Shown: positions 43,654 to 51,580 of the stretch, one piece after another
Layout: every line of letters starts with the position of its first letter
Position numbering within the stretch: position 1 is the first letter of the stretch
NCBI RefSeq assembly: GCF_006438965.1
Contig: NZ_RCZM01000001.1
Span: 683,097 to 747,096, forward strand
From: Pedococcus bigeumensis
GTDB taxonomy: Bacteria; Actinomycetota; Actinomycetes; Actinomycetales; Dermatophilaceae
DNA length: 64,000 bases
Reading direction: 5' to 3'
The notes under the pieces: model-generated
The model's database searches: none
Told to the model about the DNA's origin: nothing
The model's input: the letters and a program-made list of their open reading frames with translations, nothing else
Translations under genes and position numbers: made by a program

Positions 43654-43968
43654 TCAGGGCAGGCCCAGCAACCGCAGTCCGGCGGCGACGGCCGCGCCGA
43701 GGATGACCACGACGATGAAAGGGGCCCGCAGCAGCAGCGCCACGATGGCCACCCCGACGGCGGCCGCCCGGGAGTCGAGCGTGATTGCGCCCGAGCTCGA
43801 CGTCAGGGTCTGCACGCCCACCAGGGCGGCCAGCAGGGCGATGGGCAGCGCCGACGTGATCCGGGTCGTGCGTTCGCCGTCGAGCCAGGACGCGGGCACG
43901 ACGTAGCCGAGGAACTTGAGCACGAAGGCCAGCCCACCCGCGATCAACAGCGCAGTCCAGGTGCTCAC
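43654..43968 (-). CDS. azlD: Branched-chain amino-acid permease small subunit AzlD
   Basis: The 104-residue membrane protein has four hydrophobic segments (ALLIAGGLAFVLKFLGYVVP, ALPIALLAALVGVQTL, AAAVGVAIVALLLRAPFIV, VVILGAAVAAGL) and matches AzlD, the short subunit that with AzlC exports branched-chain amino acids. The GTG start overlaps the azlC stop by four bases (GTGA), the usual arrangement. Confidence 0.87.
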   Translation of the reverse strand: MSTWTALLIAGGLAFVLKFLGYVVPASWLDGERTTRITSALPIALLAALVGVQTLTSSSGAITLDSRAAAVGVAIVALLLRAPFIVVVILGAAVAAGLRLLGLP

Positions 43969-44762
43969 GGTGCCGCTCCCGCGGCTCCGGCGGCTCCCGC
44001 GGTGCCCGCAGGGCCCGCATGACCCTGGTCGGGCCACCGGTGCGGGGGCGGTGGGTCGTGGTGGGCGCGTCGCCAGACACCGGCCAGCAGGGCCGTGCAG
44101 GCGGCAACGAGGACCGGCACACCGGCTGGCGCGTGTGGGGCGACGAGCACGGCGATCACTGCGGCCAGCACCGCTATCGCCACGGCGTCCTTGGACTTCA
44201 GCCGCGGCCACAGGAGAGCGCAGAACGCGGCTGCAGCGGCGGCGTCGAGCCCGTACTGACGGGGATCGCCCATGGCGTCACCGACCACCGCGCCGACGAG
44301 CGTCGTGGCATTCCACAGGACGAAGACCCCCAGGCCGGTCACCCAGAAGCCGAGTCGGGCACCAGCGGTCTCGGGCTGCGCCACGCCCACGGCCGTCGAC
44401 TCGTCGATGGTGAGGTGGGCCGCGAGGGCCTTTCGGAGTCCGCGAACATCCAGCATCCGCGAGACCTGCAGCCCGTAGAGACCGTTGCGGACGCCGAGGA
44501 GCGTGGAGGTGGCGATCGCGGCCGGTCCGCCCGACGCGCCGGCGGCGATGACGCCCACGAAGGCGAACTGCGAGCCGCCCGAGAACAGCAACAGTGACAG
44601 GACCTGCGTCTGCAGGATCGACAGCCCAGCGGCCACCGACAGGGCGCCGAAGCTGATGCCGTAGGTGCCGGTCGCCACGGCGACCGACAGGGCCTGGCGC
44701 ACGACCTGAGAACGTCGTTCCGGGGTCAGTGCGGTGCTGCCCACAGGCCCGGCCGGGCTCAC
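43965..44762 (-). CDS. azlC: Branched-chain amino-acid permease large subunit AzlC
   Basis: The 265-residue protein has the AzlC fingerprint: GTYGISFGALSVAAGLSILQ, QVLSLLLFSGGSQFAFVGVI, LGVRNGLYGLQVSRML and HLTIDESTAV, within about seven membrane segments. With AzlD it exports branched-chain amino acids such as leucine analogues. The C terminus ends in a Gly/Ala/Pro run (GPAGTAGAAGAAGAAP), a low-complexity extension. It overlaps both neighbours by four bases. Confidence 0.9.
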   Translation of the reverse strand: MSPAGPVGSTALTPERRSQVVRQALSVAVATGTYGISFGALSVAAGLSILQTQVLSLLLFSGGSQFAFVGVIAAGASGGPAAIATSTLLGVRNGLYGLQVSRMLDVRGLRKALAAHLTIDESTAVGVAQPETAGARLGFWVTGLGVFVLWNATTLVGAVVGDAMGDPRQYGLDAAAAAAFCALLWPRLKSKDAVAIAVLAAVIAVLVAPHAPAGVPVLVAACTALLAGVWRRAHHDPPPPHRWPDQGHAGPAGTAGAAGAAGAAP

Positions 44763-45367
44763 TGGCCGGGGGGCTCTGGGGTGATGTCGGCGACCAGCCG
44801 GACCTCACGCGCGGTCTCGCCGTCGGGGGAGACCACCCGGTCGCGGAACGCGCCGTCCGGGTCCAGCCCGGCGTCGAGCAGGAACGCCCGGGTCGCCTCG
44901 TCGCTGGCCAGCACCCAGGTGTGGAGCCGGTCGGCGCCGGCTCCGCGCAGGGTGTCGACGGCCGCGTTGAGCAGCCGAGACCCGTGGCCGACCCGTCGCG
45001 CCTGCGGGTGCACGCCGAGCGCCGACAGCTCGCCGGTCCCCGGTGAGGCGTCGGGGTCCTGGCTCGGTCCGATGGCGGCGAAGCCCACAACCTGGTCACC
45101 TGCGCACGCCGCGAGCAGCCGGTAGACGCCCTGAGGCGGGGCCGCCAGAGACTGGCGCCACACCGAGGCAAAGGCTTGCGGCTCAAAGGTTTCCAGCACC
45201 TCGGCGGGCAGCACCTCGGCATACGCCTCGCGCCACACGGTGGCCTGGACCAGTCCCACGGCCGGGGTGTCGGTCTCGCGCGCCACCCGCACGCTCGCGT
45301 CAGCGAGCGGTCCGGGGCTGTGGGGGGAGTGTCCTGCGTGGTCGTGCTGGTGAGCCATGCCCTGCAT
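44759..45367 (-). CDS. GNAT-family N-acetyltransferase upstream of azlCD
   Basis: The 202-residue protein has a His-rich start (MQGMAHQHDHAGHSPHSPGP) and a GNAT core: VRVARETDTPAVGLVQATVW, the acetyl-CoA site ELSALGVHPQARRVGHGSRL and a DRLHTWVLASDEATRAFLLD end strand. The V-x-P-x-x-R-x-x-G-x-G form is complete. It shares GTGA with azlC, so it is the first gene of the azl operon; perhaps it acetylates the amino acid or analogue that AzlCD exports (inference). Start may be the second ATG, three codons later. Confidence 0.8.
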   Translation of the reverse strand: MQGMAHQHDHAGHSPHSPGPLADASVRVARETDTPAVGLVQATVWREAYAEVLPAEVLETFEPQAFASVWRQSLAAPPQGVYRLLAACAGDQVVGFAAIGPSQDPDASPGTGELSALGVHPQARRVGHGSRLLNAAVDTLRGAGADRLHTWVLASDEATRAFLLDAGLDPDGAFRDRVVSPDGETAREVRLVADITPEPPGQ

Positions 45368-45454
45368 CCTGCCATCGGTGACGCACGGAACCGGTGGCCG
45401 GTCGACCGGTGGAAGGCCCGAGGGGTCGCGGACGGGCCAGACGAGTCCGGCGCG

Positions 45455-45931
45455 TCAGGGGCGTCGGACCCGCTGGTAGGTGACCCAGCTGAAGCCGTCA
45501 CGCGGTTCGCGGCCGACCTCGTGCCACAGGTCCGGCTCGATGTCGGGGAAGCGGACGTCGCCCTCGGGTGACTGGTCGACCTCGGTGATCAGCAGCCGGT
45601 GCGCCCACGGCATGGCCTCGGTATAGATCTGGCCGCCACCGCAGACGAACACCTCGTCGGCCGGCCCGGCCAGCGACAGCGCCTCGCTGAGGGAGTGGGC
45701 GGTTTCGACCTCGGCGTGGCTCCACTCGGCCTGGCGGGTCACGACGATCGTGCGGCGCCCCGGGAGCACCCGGCCGATCGAGTCGAACGTCTTGCGGCCC
45801 ATGACCATCGGGTGGCCCATCGTGGTCTGCTTGAAGAACGCGAAGTCCTCGGGCAGGTGCCACGGCATGTCGTTCCCGGCGCCGATGACGCCGTTGCGGC
45901 CGACCGCGGCAATGAGCGTCACGTTGGTCAT
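45455..45931 (-). CDS. dfrA: Dihydrofolate reductase
   Basis: The 158-residue enzyme reduces dihydrofolate with NADPH. VTLIAAVGRNGVIGAGNDMP is the first strand with WHLPEDFAFFKQTT, where Asp/Glu is catalytic; MVMGRKTFDSIGRVLPGRRT and VFVCGGGQIYTEAM are the cofactor blocks. Length is normal. ATG at 45931 lies six bases after a leaderless -10 on the minus strand. It follows thyA in the same direction, which makes the dihydrofolate that this enzyme recycles. Confidence 0.95.
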   Translation of the reverse strand: MTNVTLIAAVGRNGVIGAGNDMPWHLPEDFAFFKQTTMGHPMVMGRKTFDSIGRVLPGRRTIVVTRQAEWSHAEVETAHSLSEALSLAGPADEVFVCGGGQIYTEAMPWAHRLLITEVDQSPEGDVRFPDIEPDLWHEVGREPRDGFSWVTYQRVRRP

Positions 45932-45943
45932 GCGCACAGGCTA
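45932..45943 (-). promoter_or_regulatory. Leaderless -10 element of dfrA
   Basis: TAGCCT on the minus strand (45943 to 45938) is six bases before the ATG. Confidence 0.45.
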
Positions 45944-45979
45944 GCGACAGGCGGACCGGGCCCACCCGCTCCGCGTGGC

Positions 45980-46789
45980 TCAGACGGCGATCGGCGCCTT
46001 GATCGACGGGTGCGGGTCGTAGCCGACGAGCTCGAAGTCACCGAGGTCGAACTGGTCGATGTCCTTGCCGGACGCGATCTTCATCTGGGGGAGCGGTCGT
46101 GGCTCTCGGGTCAGCTGGAGCCGGGCCTGCTCGACGTGGTTGGAGTAGAGGTGGGCGTCACCGAGGGTGTGCACGAAGTCGCCGGGCTCGAGGTCGCAGA
46201 CCTGCGCCACCATCATCGTCAGCAGCGCGTAGGACGCGATGTTGAACGGGACACCGAGGAAGATGTCGGCCGACCGCTGGTAGAGCTGGCACGAGAGCTT
46301 GGCACGGTGGCCGTCCGACGCGGGCGTCACGTAGAACTGGAACATCGTGTGGCAGGGCGGCAGCGCCATCGAGTCGACGTCGGCGACATTCCAGGCGGAC
46401 ACGATGTGGCGGCGGCTGTCGGGGTTGGTGCGGATCGACTCGATGACCTTGGCGATCTGGTCGACGGACCGGCCGTCCGGTGTCGGCCAGGACCGCCACT
46501 GGTAGCCGTAGACCGGCCCGAGGTCTCCGTTCTCGTCAGCCCACTCGTCCCAGATGGTGATGCCACGGTCCTGCAGCCACTTCACGTTGGAGTCCCCACG
46601 CAGGAACCACAGCAGCTCACCGATGATCGACTTGAGGTGCAGCTTCTTGGTCGTGAGCACCGGGAAGCCGTCGGAGAGGTCGAACCGCATCTGGTAGCCG
46701 AACACCGATCGGGTGCCGGTGCCGGTGCGGTCGGACTTGTCCGTGCCGGTCGTCATGACGTGGTCGAGGAGGTCGAGATACTGCTGCAC
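45980..46789 (-). CDS. thyA: Thymidylate synthase (ThyA)
   Basis: The 269-residue enzyme methylates dUMP using methylene-tetrahydrofolate. Catalytic Cys146 lies in [14 protein letters not shown], numbered as in E. coli; [37 protein letters not shown] and HLYSNHVEQ are the dUMP and folate blocks. The GTG start lies six bases after TACGCT, a leaderless -10. An open frame continues upstream through the intergenic palindrome, but it is not coding-like. It diverges from dapA and is followed by dfrA. Confidence 0.97.
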   Translation of the reverse strand: MQQYLDLLDHVMTTGTDKSDRTGTGTRSVFGYQMRFDLSDGFPVLTTKKLHLKSIIGELLWFLRGDSNVKWLQDRGITIWDEWADENGDLGPVYGYQWRSWPTPDGRSVDQIAKVIESIRTNPDSRRHIVSAWNVADVDSMALPPCHTMFQFYVTPASDGHRAKLSCQLYQRSADIFLGVPFNIASYALLTMMVAQVCDLEPGDFVHTLGDAHLYSNHVEQARLQLTREPRPLPQMKIASGKDIDQFDLGDFELVGYDPHPSIKAPIAV

Positions 46790-46801
46790 GGACGCAGCGT
46801 A
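46790..46801 (-). promoter_or_regulatory. Leaderless -10 element of thyA
   Basis: TACGCT on the minus strand (46801 to 46796) is six bases before the GTG start. Confidence 0.45.
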
Positions 46802-46845
46802 ACGCGAGCCGACGACACCCGCAGGGACCCGACCACAACCTCCAG

Positions 46846-46875
46846 GTATGCCGCGTGGCCGGCCACGCGGCATAC
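46846..46875. repeat. Perfect 30-bp palindrome between thyA and dapA
   Basis: GTATGCCGCGTGGCC (46846-46860) is followed at once by its exact reverse complement (46861-46875). It sits in the 205-base gap between divergent thyA and dapA. The half-site recurs through the window (for example 4578, 11182, 13826, 17440, 49604), so this is the full form of the dispersed repeat. It could be a protein site or a REP-like element. Confidence 0.9.
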
Positions 46876-46982
46876 TTGGTCGTCCGTGGCGGGGAGGGCC
46901 GGTTGGCGCCACGCGACGGCGCCTTCCCGCCAAATTCGCGCCCGCGCTGTGTGCGGGCGACGGGCGATGCCCGTGAGGGCGA

Positions 46983-46994
46983 TAACCTGCGGGT
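46983..46994 (+). promoter_or_regulatory. Leaderless -10 element of dapA
   Basis: TAACCT at 46983-46988 is six bases before the ATG at 46995. Confidence 0.5.
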
Positions 46995-47885
46995 ATGAGT
47001 GCGACGTCTCCGTTCGGCCGGGTGGTCACGGCCATGGTCACCCCGATGCGTCCCGACGGATCCGTGGACCTCGATGCCGCCCAGCGGGTGGCCGCGCACC
47101 TCGTCGACCACGGCCACGACGGGCTCGTCGTCAGCGGCACCACAGGGGAGTCTCCCACCACCACCGATGCCGAGAAGGTCGAGCTGCTCAAGGCCGTCCT
47201 CGAGGCAGTCGGTGACCGCGCGGCCGTCACCGCAGGGGCGGGCAGCAACGACACCGCCCACTCCGTCGAGCTCGCCAAGGCGATGACCCAGGCCGGCGCG
47301 CACGCCCTGCTCGTCGTGACGCCCTACTACAACAAGCCGCCGCAGGAGGGGATCGCCCGCCACATCGAGGCCGTCGCCGACGCGAGCGATCTGCCGGTCA
47401 TGGTCTACGACATCCCCGGACGCACCGGGACGCCGATCCACACCGAGACGCACCTGCGGCTGGCCCAGCACCCCCGCATCCGGGCGGTCAAGGACGCGAA
47501 GGGCGACCTGTTCGCGGCCGCGGACATCATGCGACAGACCGACCTGCTGTGGTTCAGCGGCGACGACGCCCTCAACCTGGCCCACCTCACCAACGGCGCC
47601 ATCGGCGTCGTCTCGGTCGTCGGCCACGTCGCCGGCGACCTCTATGCCGAGCTGGTCGCCTCCGTGGACAAGGGGGACCTCTCGCGCGCGCAGGAGCTCA
47701 ACCGGCAGGCCATCCCGGCCGTCAACGCCGTCATGAACATCACGCAGGGAGCCATCATGGCCAAGGCTGCGCTGGTCGAGCTCGGGGTCATCGACTCCGC
47801 GACCGTGCGCCTGCCCCTCGTCGAAGCCACCCCCGACCAGGTCGCGCAGCTGCGCACCGGTCTCACCGAGTCAGGACTTTTGTGA
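46995..47885 (+). CDS. dapA: 4-hydroxy-tetrahydrodipicolinate synthase
   Basis: The 296-residue TIM-barrel enzyme condenses pyruvate with aspartate semialdehyde, the first committed step to lysine and diaminopimelate. The Schiff-base lysine is Lys166 in RAVKDAKGD, Tyr138 lies in [10 protein letters not shown], and the substrate loop is [10 protein letters not shown] at 48-57. Length is normal. It is leaderless and overlaps rnj by four bases (GTGA). DapB is encoded nearby, which gives the window two steps of the same pathway. Confidence 0.96.
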   Translation: MSATSPFGRVVTAMVTPMRPDGSVDLDAAQRVAAHLVDHGHDGLVVSGTTGESPTTTDAEKVELLKAVLEAVGDRAAVTAGAGSNDTAHSVELAKAMTQAGAHALLVVTPYYNKPPQEGIARHIEAVADASDLPVMVYDIPGRTGTPIHTETHLRLAQHPRIRAVKDAKGDLFAAADIMRQTDLLWFSGDDALNLAHLTNGAIGVVSVVGHVAGDLYAELVASVDKGDLSRAQELNRQAIPAVNAVMNITQGAIMAKAALVELGVIDSATVRLPLVEATPDQVAQLRTGLTESGLL

Positions 47886-49567
47886 GTCATCCCCACCCCG
47901 AGCTCAACCTGCCCCGGCCGCTCGCGGCCAACGGCGTCCGCATCATCGCCCTCGGCGGCCTCGGCGAGGTCGGCCGCAACATGGCCGTCATCGAGCACGC
48001 CGGCCAGCTGCTGATCATCGACTGCGGCGTGCTGTTCCCCGAGGACCACCACCCCGGCGTCGACCTGATCCTCCCGGACTTCGAGTACATCGAGGACCGG
48101 CTCGACGACATCCAGGCGATCGTCCTGACCCACGGTCACGAGGACCACATCGGGGCGGTGCCCTACCTGCTCAAGCTCAAGAGGGACATCCCGATCGTCG
48201 GCTCGATGCTGACCCTGGCCCTCATCGAGGCAAAGCTCAAGGAGCACCGGATCACCCCCTACACCCTCGGGGTCAAGGAGGGGATGCGCGAGAAGCTCGG
48301 CGTCTTCGACTGCGAGTTCGTGGCGGTCAACCACTCCATCCCCGACGCGCTCGCCGTGTTCGTGCGGACGCCCGGCGGGACGATCCTGCACACCGGTGAC
48401 TTCAAGATGGACCAGCTGCCGCTCGACAACCGGCTCACCGACCTGCGCGCCTTCGCGCGGCTGGGGGAGGAGGGCGTCGACCTGTTCATGACCGACTCGA
48501 CCAACGCCGAGGTCCCCGGGTTCACCACGCCCGAGAAGGACATCGCCCCGGCGATCGACAAGGTGTTCCGCGACGCCGAGCGACGCATCATCGTGGCCTG
48601 CTTCTCCTCGCACGTGCACCGGGTCCAGCAGGTGCTCAACGCCGCCGAGCAGGCCGGCCGCAAGGTCGCCATGGTGGGCCGCTCGATGGTCCGCAACATG
48701 GGGATCGCAGCCGAGCTGGGCTACCTCCACGTGCCCGACGGCGTGCTCGTCGACGTCAAGAAGCTCGACAACTTCCCGGACGACAAGGTCGTGCTGATCT
48801 GCACGGGTTCGCAGGGTGAGCCGATGGCTGCCCTGTCCCGGATGGCCAACCGGGACCACCGCATCGACGTCGGTGTCGGTGACACGGTGCTGATGGCCTC
48901 GTCCCTGATCCCCGGCAACGAGAACGCCGTCTACCGGATCATCAACGGCCTGATGCGGCTCGGGGTCAACGTCGTCCACAAGGGCAACGCCAAGGTGCAC
49001 GTGTCCGGCCACGCCAGCGCCGGCGAGCTGCTCTACTGCTACAACATCGTCAAGCCGCGCAACGTGATGCCGGTGCACGGCGAGTGGCGACACCTGGTGG
49101 CCAACGCCGAGCTCGCGGTCCAGACCGGCGTCCCGCGCGAGCAGGTCGTGCTGGCCGAGGACGGTGTGGTCGTCGACCTGGTCGACGGTGTGGCCCGGAT
49201 CGTCGGTGCGGTGCCCTGCGGCTACGTCTACGTCGACGGTGCCTCGGTCGGCGAGTTCGACGAGGCCCTCCTCAAGGACCGCCGCATCCTGCGCGACGAG
49301 GGGTTCATCTCCGTCATCGTCGTGATCGACTCGGCCACGGGCAAGATCGCTGCCGGCCCGGAGATCCAGGCCCGCGGGTTCGCCGAGGACGACGAGATCT
49401 TCAGCCAGGTGCGACCCAAGATCGAGCAGGCGCTCGCTGAGGCGACCGGCAACGGTGTCACCGACTCCCACCAGCTCGAGCAGGTCATGCGCCGGGCGAT
49501 CGGTGGCTGGGTCGGCGGCAAGATCCGCCGTCGCCCGATGATCATCCCGGTGGTCATCCAGGCCTGA
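47882..49567 (+). CDS. rnj: Ribonuclease J
   Basis: The 561-residue metallo-beta-lactamase/beta-CASP enzyme has endo- and 5'-3' exoribonuclease activity in RNA maturation. The zinc site is THGHEDHIG with His84, His86, Asp88 and His89; later metal ligands lie in HTGDFKMD, and the beta-CASP motifs include CTGSQGEPMAALSRM and VHVSGHASAGEL. The N terminus [20 protein letters not shown] and the C-terminal dimer domain match actinobacterial RNase J. The GTG start overlaps dapA by four bases, a conserved dapA-rnj pair. Confidence 0.96.
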   Translation: MSHPHPELNLPRPLAANGVRIIALGGLGEVGRNMAVIEHAGQLLIIDCGVLFPEDHHPGVDLILPDFEYIEDRLDDIQAIVLTHGHEDHIGAVPYLLKLKRDIPIVGSMLTLALIEAKLKEHRITPYTLGVKEGMREKLGVFDCEFVAVNHSIPDALAVFVRTPGGTILHTGDFKMDQLPLDNRLTDLRAFARLGEEGVDLFMTDSTNAEVPGFTTPEKDIAPAIDKVFRDAERRIIVACFSSHVHRVQQVLNAAEQAGRKVAMVGRSMVRNMGIAAELGYLHVPDGVLVDVKKLDNFPDDKVVLICTGSQGEPMAALSRMANRDHRIDVGVGDTVLMASSLIPGNENAVYRIINGLMRLGVNVVHKGNAKVHVSGHASAGELLYCYNIVKPRNVMPVHGEWRHLVANAELAVQTGVPREQVVLAEDGVVVDLVDGVARIVGAVPCGYVYVDGASVGEFDEALLKDRRILRDEGFISVIVVIDSATGKIAAGPEIQARGFAEDDEIFSQVRPKIEQALAEATGNGVTDSHQLEQVMRRAIGGWVGGKIRRRPMIIPVVIQA

Positions 49568-49622
49568 GGTCCGGGCAGGTTCGTCGGCGACGGCGGAGCG
49601 GCCGGGTATGCCGCGTGGGCGG

Positions 49623-51050
49623 CTACCAGGGGCGGGCGAGGTCGAGCGCCCGCGGGTCGTTCACGGGCAACCAGCCCTGCGACCCGTGGACGTACTCCGC
49701 GCGCGGGCCGTGCTCGGCCAGCTCTGCCACCGCGGCGAGCAGTCGCTCGACGTGCTCGGCGGTCGTGGCCAGTCCGACACTCGCGCGGACGGCGGTCGTG
49801 GATGCCGCGGCATACGGGTCGTCGAGCAGTGCGTCGACACACAAGTGAGCGCAGAACTTGCCGTCCCGTACCCCGATGCCGTGCTCGGCGGACAGCGCAG
49901 CGGACACCAGTGAGGAGTCGACGCCGTCGACCGTGAAGGTCGCAACGGCGACCCGCTCGTGGTCGGGGGTGAAGAGCGAGTAGGTCTGCACGCCGTCGAT
50001 GGCGTCGAGCCCGTCGAGCAGCCGCCGGCCCAGGGTGCGCTCGTGCTCCTCGACCGCCTCGGCGTGGGTGCGCAGGGCGTGACACGCGGCGGCCAGGGCG
50101 ATGGCGCCGATGACGTTGGGGCTGCCACCCTCGTGGCGTGCGGCCCCCTCCTGCCAGACGACACCGCGGCTGGTGACGGACTTGGTGGCCCCGCCGCCAG
50201 CGAGGTAGGGCGCCGCCGCGTCGAGCCAGTCGGCGCGACCGGCCAGCACACCGGTGCCGAACGGTGCGTACAGCTTGTGGCCCGACAGGACCACGTAGTC
50301 GACACCGAGGTCGTCGAGGTCGACCCGGCGGTGCGGCGCGTACTGGGCGGCGTCGAGCACCACCCGGGCACCGGCCTTGCGGGCGATCGCGGCCAGCTCG
50401 CGGATCGGCCAGATCTCCCCGGTGACGTTGGAGGCGCCGGCGAGGACAACGAGCTTGTTCCGGCCGCGGTGGTCGCGCAGGGCGGCTCGCAGGAGCACCT
50501 TCGCGTCGCCGACGCTGCCGGGGACGGGCAGCCGGTGGGTCCTGCGCGCCGACCAGGGGAGCAGCGCCGCGTGGTGCTCGGTCTCGAAGACGAAGACCTG
50601 CGTGTCGCGCGGCAGGCAGCGCGCGAGCAGGTTGAAAGAGTCGGTGCTGTTGCGGGTGAAGACGACCTCGTCGCCCTCGCGCGCTCCCACGAACGACCGC
50701 ACCTCGGCCCGGGCCTGCTCGTACCAGGCCGACGTCACGCGGGAGGCCCAGCCGTTGCCCCGGTGCACCGAGGAGTAGGTGCGCAGCGCGGTGTCGACGG
50801 CCTTCTTGACGCTGACCAGGGCCGGGGTGGACGCGGCGTGGTCGAAGTTGGCGTAGTCGACGGCGCCGTCCAGGGTCGGCACGAGCAGGGACTCGGACAC
50901 CACGCTGGGGAGGGTGCCCACCTCGCCGAGCGACCTCGCCCCGGTCAGCGACCTGGCGTCGGGGACCGGCCGGAGGTGGGTCTGGGTGCGGGCGTGGGCC
51001 AACGGGGCGGTCCGGCGGAAGGCGGGGGGCGGGGTGCTCGCGATCGACAT
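49623..51050 (-). CDS. Class V aminotransferase (cysteine desulfurase/selenocysteine lyase-like), SAM-IV-regulated
   Basis: The 475-residue PLP enzyme has Lys259 in VLSGHKLYAPFGTG as the PLP-binding lysine, with LDAAQYAPHRRVDL before it and VVFTRNSTDSFNLLARCL for the phosphate. GSPNVIGAIALAAAC lies further on. The first 60 residues are an extra low-complexity stretch. ATG at 51050 is eight bases after AGGAG, just downstream of a SAM-IV riboswitch, so it should be expressed when SAM is low. The riboswitch implies a role in sulfur or methionine metabolism, for example releasing sulfur from cysteine; sequence alone does not tell the substrate. Confidence 0.86.
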   Translation of the reverse strand: MSIASTPPPAFRRTAPLAHARTQTHLRPVPDARSLTGARSLGEVGTLPSVVSESLLVPTLDGAVDYANFDHAASTPALVSVKKAVDTALRTYSSVHRGNGWASRVTSAWYEQARAEVRSFVGAREGDEVVFTRNSTDSFNLLARCLPRDTQVFVFETEHHAALLPWSARRTHRLPVPGSVGDAKVLLRAALRDHRGRNKLVVLAGASNVTGEIWPIRELAAIARKAGARVVLDAAQYAPHRRVDLDDLGVDYVVLSGHKLYAPFGTGVLAGRADWLDAAAPYLAGGGATKSVTSRGVVWQEGAARHEGGSPNVIGAIALAAACHALRTHAEAVEEHERTLGRRLLDGLDAIDGVQTYSLFTPDHERVAVATFTVDGVDSSLVSAALSAEHGIGVRDGKFCAHLCVDALLDDPYAAASTTAVRASVGLATTAEHVERLLAAVAELAEHGPRAEYVHGSQGWLPVNDPRALDLARPW

Positions 51051-51094
51051 GGGGTACAGCTCCTGGTCCGGGTGGGACCCGAGAGACTGCTCAC

Positions 51095-51209
51095 GAGTCC
51101 GCGCTTGCCGGCTGCAGACGCAGACGGCCCGGTCGTCACCCGGAGCACCCCACCGCGGAGGAGGGTTGCTGGTCAGCAAGCCGGGGCTTCGCGCTGACAC
51201 TCATGACCT
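51095..51209 (-). promoter_or_regulatory. SAM-IV riboswitch
   Basis: On the minus strand: GGTCATGAGTGTCAGCGCGA, AGCCCCGGCTTGCTGACC, AGCAACCCTCC, CGCGGTGGGGTGCTCCGGGT, GACGACCGGG and a final GGCAAGCGCGG. The order GGTCATGAG...GCCCCGGCTTGCTG...GCAACCCTCC...GCGGTGGGGTGC and the terminal GGCAAGCGCGG pseudoknot segment match the actinobacterial SAM-IV class. It lies directly before the aminotransferase start; with AGGAG near the end and no obvious terminator, control is likely on translation. Confidence 0.88.
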
Positions 51210-51216
51210 GTGTCCG

Positions 51217-51222
51217 AGGGTA
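51217..51222 (-). promoter_or_regulatory. -10 element upstream of the SAM-IV riboswitch
   Basis: TACCCT on the minus strand (51222 to 51217) puts the transcript start at about 51209, the first base of the riboswitch. Confidence 0.5.
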
Positions 51223-51365
51223 GGGCCGCTGCTGCTCGTGATCCAGTAGGTGGTCGGGGGTTCCCGTCATCTGAGATGACCGGCCGCCCCAGTCAGGCCC
51301 CGCGGGGTGTGCCGTCTGGCGGTGGTCGGCCGATGGCCGTCCCGCGCACCGTCCCCCAGATGCGC

Positions 51366-51403
51366 GCCTGCGCCGACGACCATCTCTGGTCGTCGGCGCA
51401 GGC
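51366..51403. terminator. Perfect 17-bp hairpin in the 51.2-51.6 kb gap
   Basis: GCCTGCGCCGACGACCA (51366-51382) and its exact complement (51387-51403) enclose TCTC. It lies between two minus-strand genes and may end transcripts from the large secreted-protein gene. The remaining sequence of the gap (51251-51365 and 51404-51511) shows nothing recognisable. Confidence 0.6.
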
Positions 51404-51511
51404 CCCGCCAGACGCAAGGCTCAGCCTCCCACCCGGCCAGTGCCTTGGTAAGGGCTACCTGCCCTGACTGCCCGATCGGGGAGCGCAACTCAGCCGTTCG
51501 GACGATCAGCA

Positions 51512-51551
51512 ACGGGCCGGTCACGGGCAGCTGCGCCCGTGACCGGCCCGT
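51512..51551 (-). terminator. Terminator hairpin of the large secreted repeat protein
   Basis: ACGGGCCGGTCACGGGC (51512-51528) pairs perfectly with 51535-51551 around AGCTGC. It starts 29 bases after the stop of the secreted-protein gene on the minus strand. Confidence 0.7.
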
Positions 51552-51580
51552 GGTGTGCCGCTGTCCTCGAACCTCGCTGG

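Noticed and set aside
45980-47278. A longer thyA frame reaching into dapA
   Set aside because: The extension crosses the palindrome and the dapA start and has no domain. The family start coincides with the leaderless GTG at 46789.
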